The notes under the pieces: model-generated
The model's input: the letters and a program-made list of their open reading frames with translations, nothing else
The model's database searches: none
What the model was told of the DNA's origin: nothing
Shown: positions 7,274-11,197 of the stretch, piece after piece
Position numbering within the stretch: the stretch's first letter is position 1
Layout of the letters: each line of letters starts with the position of its first letter
Source of the DNA: JBLHKE01 sp047619485
Lineage (GTDB): Bacteria > Verrucomicrobiota > Verrucomicrobiia > Verrucomicrobiales > DEV007
Assembly (NCBI GenBank): GCA_047619485.1
Contig: JBLHKE010000193.1
Coordinates: 1 to 11,197, forward strand
DNA: 11,197 nt
Direction: 5' to 3'
Made by a program: the position numbers and the translations under genes

Positions 7274-8536
7274 TCAGCGGACGTGGCCGCTGCCAAAGTT
7301 CAGCCCGAACTGGAGCCAGACTGAATGTTCATTGCCGAAATCGTTGGAGTGATCCCAGTTGTACTGCAGCCGTGCCTGCACTGTGCGGGCGCGGTTCGCA
7401 TACCAGGTGATCGCTGGCGAGATGCGAAGGCGATCGTCTAGTCCTGCTTCGGAAATTCCCGAAACCCAACCGGCGCGCAGCCCAGTTTCTATCTTGTCAT
7501 CGAACCCGTAGACTAGGCTGGAGTAGAGCCCGAATTCGTTGAGGTTCGCCCGCAGCGGCACCTCTTCTTCATCTGCTTGCTCCCCATCGTCATGTTCATC
7601 TTCCTCTTCACCAGGCAGGTGCCCTGATACTGAACCAATCTGACGGTACATTAGTTCGTTTCTCCAGCGGAGTGAGTTGCCTCCTGGATCATATCCATTC
7701 TCACGCCACAGATATTCCAATCCGATCCCGTAGAGCTGTGTGCTGCGATCGAATAGGTTGTCTCCCCATGCGCCGGAAACGATTCCAGTGATGCGGTTCC
7801 TGTCATTAATGTCGTACTGGTTCACCCAAGCGGCGGTGACAACCCTACCAGTGAAATTCGCCCCCTCCGCTTCGAACATTGACTCCTCGCTATGCTCCTC
7901 ATCCCCGTGCCCGTGATCGTGAGCTTGAACCTCACCGATGGACACTGAGAGGATCGATGCTCGCATTGCCGATAGAGGAAGATTCCACGAGATCTCACCG
8001 CCTTGGGTGATCAGTTCTCCTTCGTTGAGGAAGCGACCGTTCACTAGATTCTGATCGACGTTCGCCCAGCCATGATTGTGGACGCTGTTCTGAAAACCGA
8101 ATCGGTTGAAATACTGGCCACCTCGGAACTGAAGGCCTAGCGGTAGCTCGGCCAGTTTTAGAAACGCCTCTTCGAGCGCGAAGCTAAAATCACCGTTCGA
8201 ATCGGTGAGCCCGGTTGCGTTGGCAAAACCCTGTAGCTTTCCTGCCCGCAGGGACAGTCCAGGCTCGAAGGTCTGCAGGGTTGCCGCCCGCTGTGGATCA
8301 TGATCATTCGTCGCTAGCGAACCATCGGCTGCTGACGAGAATCCGTAGGCCGAAAGGAAATGCAGGTGCCCCTGAAGATTGATACCGGTCTCGTCTTCGC
8401 TAGTGATAGCTCGGTCAACGGATCGGCCGGCTGTCACAAGGTCAATGGGGGCTTCACCGGCGGTTGCAGAAATTAATCCGTAGGTAAATGACAAGCAGGT
8501 GGTTGCGATGGACAGCTTTTTAAACTTGGATTTCAT
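7274..8536 (-). CDS. Histidine-rich outer-membrane beta-barrel protein, possible zinc-linked porin/receptor
   Basis: A 420-residue exported protein. The ATG at 8536 is chosen because it begins a signal peptide (1-26, MKSKFKKLSI to ISATA); an in-frame TTG at 8572 would lie inside the palindromic operator. The mature protein alternates polar and aromatic residues in beta-barrel fashion to its end (strand-like HSVWLQFGLNFG), but terminates GSGHVR rather than in the usual aromatic residue. The segment GGQYFNRFGFQNSVHNHGW (139-157) resembles, from memory, a family of barrel proteins often encoded near znuABC zinc uptake genes. Two probable extracellular loops are striking: a His/acid-rich one (AHDHGHGDEEH, 205-215) and a strongly acidic one (309-325). 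These suggest binding or passage of a divalent metal, zinc being the best guess. No TonB box or plug domain was recognised. It is divergent from a small His/Cys lipoprotein across a shared palindrome, so the two are probably co-regulated. Confidence 0.68.
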   Translation of the reverse strand: MKSKFKKLSIATTCLSFTYGLISATAGEAPIDLVTAGRSVDRAITSEDETGINLQGHLHFLSAYGFSSAADGSLATNDHDPQRAATLQTFEPGLSLRAGKLQGFANATGLTDSNGDFSFALEEAFLKLAELPLGLQFRGGQYFNRFGFQNSVHNHGWANVDQNLVNGRFLNEGELITQGGEISWNLPLSAMRASILSVSIGEVQAHDHGHGDEEHSEESMFEAEGANFTGRVVTAAWVNQYDINDRNRITGIVSGAWGDNLFDRSTQLYGIGLEYLWRENGYDPGGNSLRWRNELMYRQIGSVSGHLPGEEEDEHDDGEQADEEEVPLRANLNEFGLYSSLVYGFDDKIETGLRAGWVSGISEAGLDDRLRISPAITWYANRARTVQARLQYNWDHSNDFGNEHSVWLQFGLNFGSGHVR

Positions 8537-8554
8537 GGCAAAAATATTTACATT

Positions 8555-8597
8555 AACGCAAGTCAATTGCAATAATTTAATGCGATTAACTTGCGTT
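8555..8597. promoter_or_regulatory. 43-bp near-perfect palindrome, probable operator of a divergent promoter pair (FUR/Zur-like)
   Basis: The element is centred on base 8576, and 18 of 21 symmetric base pairs match. Outer arms AACGCAAGT (8555-8563) and ACTTGCGTT (8589-8597) are perfect complements. The inner part reads AATtGCAaTAA-T-TTAaTGCgATT (8565-8587, lower case marking mismatched positions on either arm). GCAA occurs at 8558-8561 and again at 8569-8572, 11 bases apart, and is mirrored on the other side, so half-sites repeat about once per helical turn. This suits two regulator dimers bound side by side, as FUR-family proteins (Fur, Zur) do. It starts 18 bases upstream of the barrel gene ATG and ends 26 bases before the lipoprotein ATG, so it must overlap both promoters and would repress both when occupied. 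Which regulator binds is inference; the His-rich neighbours favour zinc. Confidence 0.6.
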
Positions 8598-8623
8598 TTG
8601 ACCGAATTGGGTTTTCTTCCCGA

Positions 8624-8821
8624 ATGCGACCTTTAGCCAAAACATCTCTATTTCTAGCCTCCATGTGGCTCCTCTGTTCTTGCCAGAGCACGAATATTAG
8701 CAAGCCCGCCTCAGGCGGCTCAACCAGTGGAGTCGATCAGCGGCACGAGCACCAATATGATTTTTGGCAAAATGGCGGTGGTGCTTGCTGCCCAGTTGAA
8801 TCGGTTCAGAAGGCGCCCTAG
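8624..8821 (+). CDS. Small His/Cys-containing lipoprotein
   Basis: A 65-residue protein starting at the ATG at 8624. Residues 1-20 form a lipoprotein signal: basic MRPLAK, a hydrophobic core, and lipobox LCSC with C20 as the lipidated cysteine. An in-frame TTG at 8591 would add 11 residues but lies within the palindrome. The mature peptide has 46 residues: a Ser/Gly-rich linker (about 26-37), then HEH (41-43), an aromatic patch YDFW (45-48), a GGG turn and adjacent cysteines CC (55-56). This His/Cys cluster is plausible for binding a soft metal such as zinc or copper. No known family is recognised. The divergent His-rich barrel and shared palindrome imply a joint role in metal handling at the outer membrane. 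There is no clear Shine-Dalgarno site; the clean lipobox argues that the gene is real. Confidence 0.55.
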   Translation: MRPLAKTSLFLASMWLLCSCQSTNISKPASGGSTSGVDQRHEHQYDFWQNGGGACCPVESVQKAP

Positions 8822-8875
8822 TCACGCTCCTGCCATTTTTGGTTTTCCGCCGGATCTCGAAATGGTCGATGGCGG

Positions 8876-11197
8876 CTATTGTCTAGTCGCGAGTTCATCG
8901 TAGAACGATGACTGCGCTGCGCTGCGGCTCTTGAGCTGCTTACTAAGAGCGTGGAGTAACTCTGGATGAAACGGTGAGACGAGTAGCGCCTCGCGGATCT
9001 CGCCGGCGCTGCCGCGTGCGACGATGCGCTCGATCCAGGCTGCCGTGGAGAGTGCGCTGAGTGGGGATATCGTGCGCGCGGAGGGGTTGGCGAGCAGCCA
9101 TTCTGCCCAACGTGTGAGTCCTCCAGCGGTGTCGTTTTGAGCGATCGTCTCCCGAATGGACGCCAGTTGGTCGGGCTGCACAGATTCTAAGATTCCGCGC
9201 TCGGTAATACGGCGACCAGCGAGGGCTTCGGCGAGATCAGATAGCCAGGCAGGCGCTGCGGAAATGGCTGGTGGTTGATCCCAAAGGGCGACTTCGTGGC
9301 CGTCGGTGGCTGTGGCGAGGCGCCGTCCGTCGTGGCTGAAGCTGACCCAGTTGATGGCGTGGCGATGCCGCTGCGGCGGGGATAGGCGCTGGCCGCTGGC
9401 GACACCCCACACGTGGACGGAGGCGCCGTCTTTTTGCGGGATGGTACCGCTGACCAGGCGCTGTCCGTCATGGCTAAAGCGGAAGGCCGTGACGACGTCG
9501 CCGTGCAACAGCGGCTCGCCGAGCGGGGCGCCGGTCGAGGTGTCCCAAAGCCGCACCGTGGCGTCGTGCGAGCCGCCGGATGCGAGCACACGGCCGTCGG
9601 GCGAAAACTTGCAAAACAGGCCGCTGTAGAAAGCGATGTCGGCATGCGCGAGCGGCGGAGTCAGAGGCTGGCCAGTAGCGGCGTCCCAAAGTCGGGCGGT
9701 GTTGTCTAGCGAGGCGGTAGCGACCTTTGACCCGTCGGGCGAGAGCATCGCGCAGGTCACGTCCGCGCCGTGCTGCATCACCGCGCCGAAGACCTCGCCG
9801 GCGATCGGTCGCAGTAGCCGGGCAGTGCCGTTTTTGAAGCCGGCGACGGCGAGGTCGGAGCCGCTCGCCACATCCATGCAGCGCACCTGTCCATCGCCAG
9901 CGGGGATTTCACCGAGGCGCCTGGCTTTGACCCAGTCCCACACCGATACCCTCCCGTCAATGTAACCGGCTAACAAATGCTTGCCATCCTTATCGATCGC
10001 CATGCAGGTCGCGCCTTTCATGCCGCGACTTTTGACGATCACCATCATTCCTTGTTTCGCGAAGCGGCGCGCTTTGTCGACCTCGAAGGCATCGATAAAT
10101 CCGTCGTTCTGGCGGGTGAATTGCATCTTCGCTGGGTCGCCCGGGAGGCGGACAGGTTTGCCCACGGGCGTGCCATCGGCGGTGCGCCATTCGGTCGCTA
10201 CGCCGCGCGGTTCCCAGGTCACAAAGGTAGCGTCACCCTTGTCAAAACCGACCCAGTGCGCGGCGCTGTCGTGCGGGATCTCCAAAGGCCGTGCGGCGCG
10301 GGAGCGCAGGTCCCAGAGGCGGATATCGCGATTGCGCGAGGCAGTGAGTAGGCGGGTGCCATCCGGGCTGAACACGACATCGGTGGCTGCGTGTCCGGTC
10401 GGGATGCGCGAGGTCGTCGGCGCGCCAGTCTGGGCGTTCCAAACCCGCACCGAGCGGTCGCGCGAGGCGGTAGCCAGGCGCGTGACATCCGGGCTGAACG
10501 CGACCCCGTAAACGTGGTCGGTATGCTCTAAAGGTGGGGTCACCGGGGTGCCGCTCTCGGCATCCCAGATGCGCGCGGTGCCGTCGTAGGACGCGGTTGC
10601 CACGCGAGTCCCGCAGGGGCTCACGGCGATATTGTAGACGCGGGCGGCGTGTTGCAGCGGCGCGGAGATCGCTTTTCCATCGGTCGCATCCCAGACACGT
10701 GCGCTGTTGTCGAAGGCGCCGGTAACGAAACGTGGCCGGCCGCGGGGAAGGAAACGAATATTGAACACTTGCCCACGGTGGGCTGAGATGCGGGCGATCT
10801 GGCGACCGTCTGCGGCGTCGAAGAGCTTTACCGTGCCATCGACAAAACCCACCACTAGCGTCTTCCCGTTTGGCGAGACCGCCACTGCCGTGCCGCTTTC
10901 CTCTTGCGGCTGGCTCCACACCTCACGGTTGGCGTCCACGTCGAAGGCTCGGACTCTGCCCCCCTGCCTGACTGTGAATACCAACTTTCCGTCCGGGCTG
11001 AGTGCGCATCTGCCAACGTTCGTGCCGACGTGATCGAAGGGGCCGGCTAGCTTCTTGCCAGTCTTGAGGTCGTAGACCTCCACGCCGCTCTGTTGCGAGG
11101 CGAGCGCCAGCCGCGTGCCGCCCGCGTCCATGGCGCAAATGCTGTGGTTCGAATCTGCCTGTTGCATGCTTTTGCCGATCCATCCCCCGGTCTCATT
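8876..11197 (-). CDS. WD40-repeat protein, 5'-truncated by window; probable C-terminal part of a kinase/WD40 fusion
   Basis: The frame is open to the right edge: ten more codons (NETGGWIGKS) precede the first ATG at 11167, and they read as the end of another WD40 unit. That Met is therefore probably internal and the true start is outside the window. The 773 visible residues contain about 15 WD40-like units of the type FSPDGxRLATAS...ARVWD; 13 are clear and two are degenerate (nucleotides about 10050-10290). The count fits two seven-bladed propellers. A helical tail follows (last 124 residues, 8876-9250) containing RWAEWLLANPSARTISP. This resembles the C-terminus of large verrucomicrobial proteins with an N-terminal serine/threonine kinase and WD40 repeats, so a kinase domain upstream is likely but unseen. 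WD40 propellers are scaffolds for protein binding; the partner is unknown. GC content is visibly high. Confidence 0.88.
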   Translation of the reverse strand, partial: NETGGWIGKSMQQADSNHSICAMDAGGTRLALASQQSGVEVYDLKTGKKLAGPFDHVGTNVGRCALSPDGKLVFTVRQGGRVRAFDVDANREVWSQPQEESGTAVAVSPNGKTLVVGFVDGTVKLFDAADGRQIARISAHRGQVFNIRFLPRGRPRFVTGAFDNSARVWDATDGKAISAPLQHAARVYNIAVSPCGTRVATASYDGTARIWDAESGTPVTPPLEHTDHVYGVAFSPDVTRLATASRDRSVRVWNAQTGAPTTSRIPTGHAATDVVFSPDGTRLLTASRNRDIRLWDLRSRAARPLEIPHDSAAHWVGFDKGDATFVTWEPRGVATEWRTADGTPVGKPVRLPGDPAKMQFTRQNDGFIDAFEVDKARRFAKQGMMVIVKSRGMKGATCMAIDKDGKHLLAGYIDGRVSVWDWVKARRLGEIPAGDGQVRCMDVASGSDLAVAGFKNGTARLLRPIAGEVFGAVMQHGADVTCAMLSPDGSKVATASLDNTARLWDAATGQPLTPPLAHADIAFYSGLFCKFSPDGRVLASGGSHDATVRLWDTSTGAPLGEPLLHGDVVTAFRFSHDGQRLVSGTIPQKDGASVHVWGVASGQRLSPPQRHRHAINWVSFSHDGRRLATATDGHEVALWDQPPAISAAPAWLSDLAEALAGRRITERGILESVQPDQLASIRETIAQNDTAGGLTRWAEWLLANPSARTISPLSALSTAAWIERIVARGSAGEIREALLVSPFHPELLHALSKQLKSRSAAQSSFYDELATRQ

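Noticed and set aside
8545..8572. Possible reverse-strand promoter with -35 TTGCAA and -10 TAAATA at 16-base spacing
   Set aside because: The match is loose, it would give an almost leaderless transcript, and it sits inside or next to the palindrome, whose symmetry explains TTGCAA better. Not listed as a separate feature.
8847..8875. CCGCC...GGCGG inverted repeat between the lipoprotein and WD40 genes as a terminator
   Set aside because: Arms of five bases with a 19-base loop and no T-tract are too weak.
10340..10510. Near-repeated DNA segments (ATCCGGGCTGAAC occurs twice about 130 bases apart)
   Set aside because: These encode the FSPD core of neighbouring WD40 blades and reflect protein repeats, not a separate DNA repeat or CRISPR array.
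9960..10511. Forward-strand frames of 124 and 176 codons opposite the WD40 gene
   Set aside because: They are antisense to strong WD40 repeats. Their internal similarity merely mirrors the repeats of the true gene.
10242..10919. Reverse-strand frame of 225 codons overlapping the WD40 gene in another frame
   Set aside because: The peptide is Arg- and Pro-rich, as expected of an off-frame reading of GC-rich DNA, while the WD40 frame continues unbroken through it.

Overview
The window looks like chromosomal DNA of a bacterium from the Planctomycetes-Verrucomicrobia group. Verrucomicrobiota fits best. Two things point there: the tandem pair of a PSCyt1/DUF1549/DUF1553 protein and a DUF1501 protein, and a large WD40 protein whose C-terminal tail resembles that of verrucomicrobial WD40/serine-threonine kinase proteins. 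Exported proteins dominate. I see no rRNA, tRNA, CRISPR array or intact insertion sequence.

Layout, left to right. Bases 1-107 hold the last codons of a gene entering from the left. A mostly empty stretch follows (108-372) with one tiny ORF. A Tat-exported metallophosphoesterase of the ADP-ribose/CDP-alcohol diphosphatase type (373-1275, +) comes next, then a DUF2459 protein with an added C-terminal membrane domain (1377-2360, +). That gene meets tail to tail a reverse-strand gene for a PD-(D/E)XK nuclease-like protein (2371-3189). Divergent from the nuclease is a probable two-gene operon: a diheme-type PSCyt1/DUF1549/DUF1553 protein (3298-5643) and a Tat-type DUF1501 protein (5649-7094). A 10-bp perfect inverted repeat lies between the nuclease and this operon.

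The right half starts with a reverse-strand gene for a histidine-rich outer-membrane beta-barrel (7274-8536), divergent from a 65-residue lipoprotein rich in His and Cys near its C-terminus (8624-8821). Between their starts is a 43-bp near-perfect palindrome (18 of 21 paired positions match) with half-sites one helical turn apart. Together these look like a small metal-responsive divergon, with zinc the favoured metal. This is the most interesting unit in the window. The last gene, on the reverse strand, is a WD40-repeat protein that runs off the right edge (8876 to beyond 11197), so its N-terminus, possibly a protein kinase domain, is not visible.

All calls come from reading motifs by eye. 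Family assignments for the phosphoesterase, the DUF1549/1553-DUF1501 pair and the WD40 protein are secure. The nuclease and DUF2459 calls are good. The metal role of the divergon is inference.
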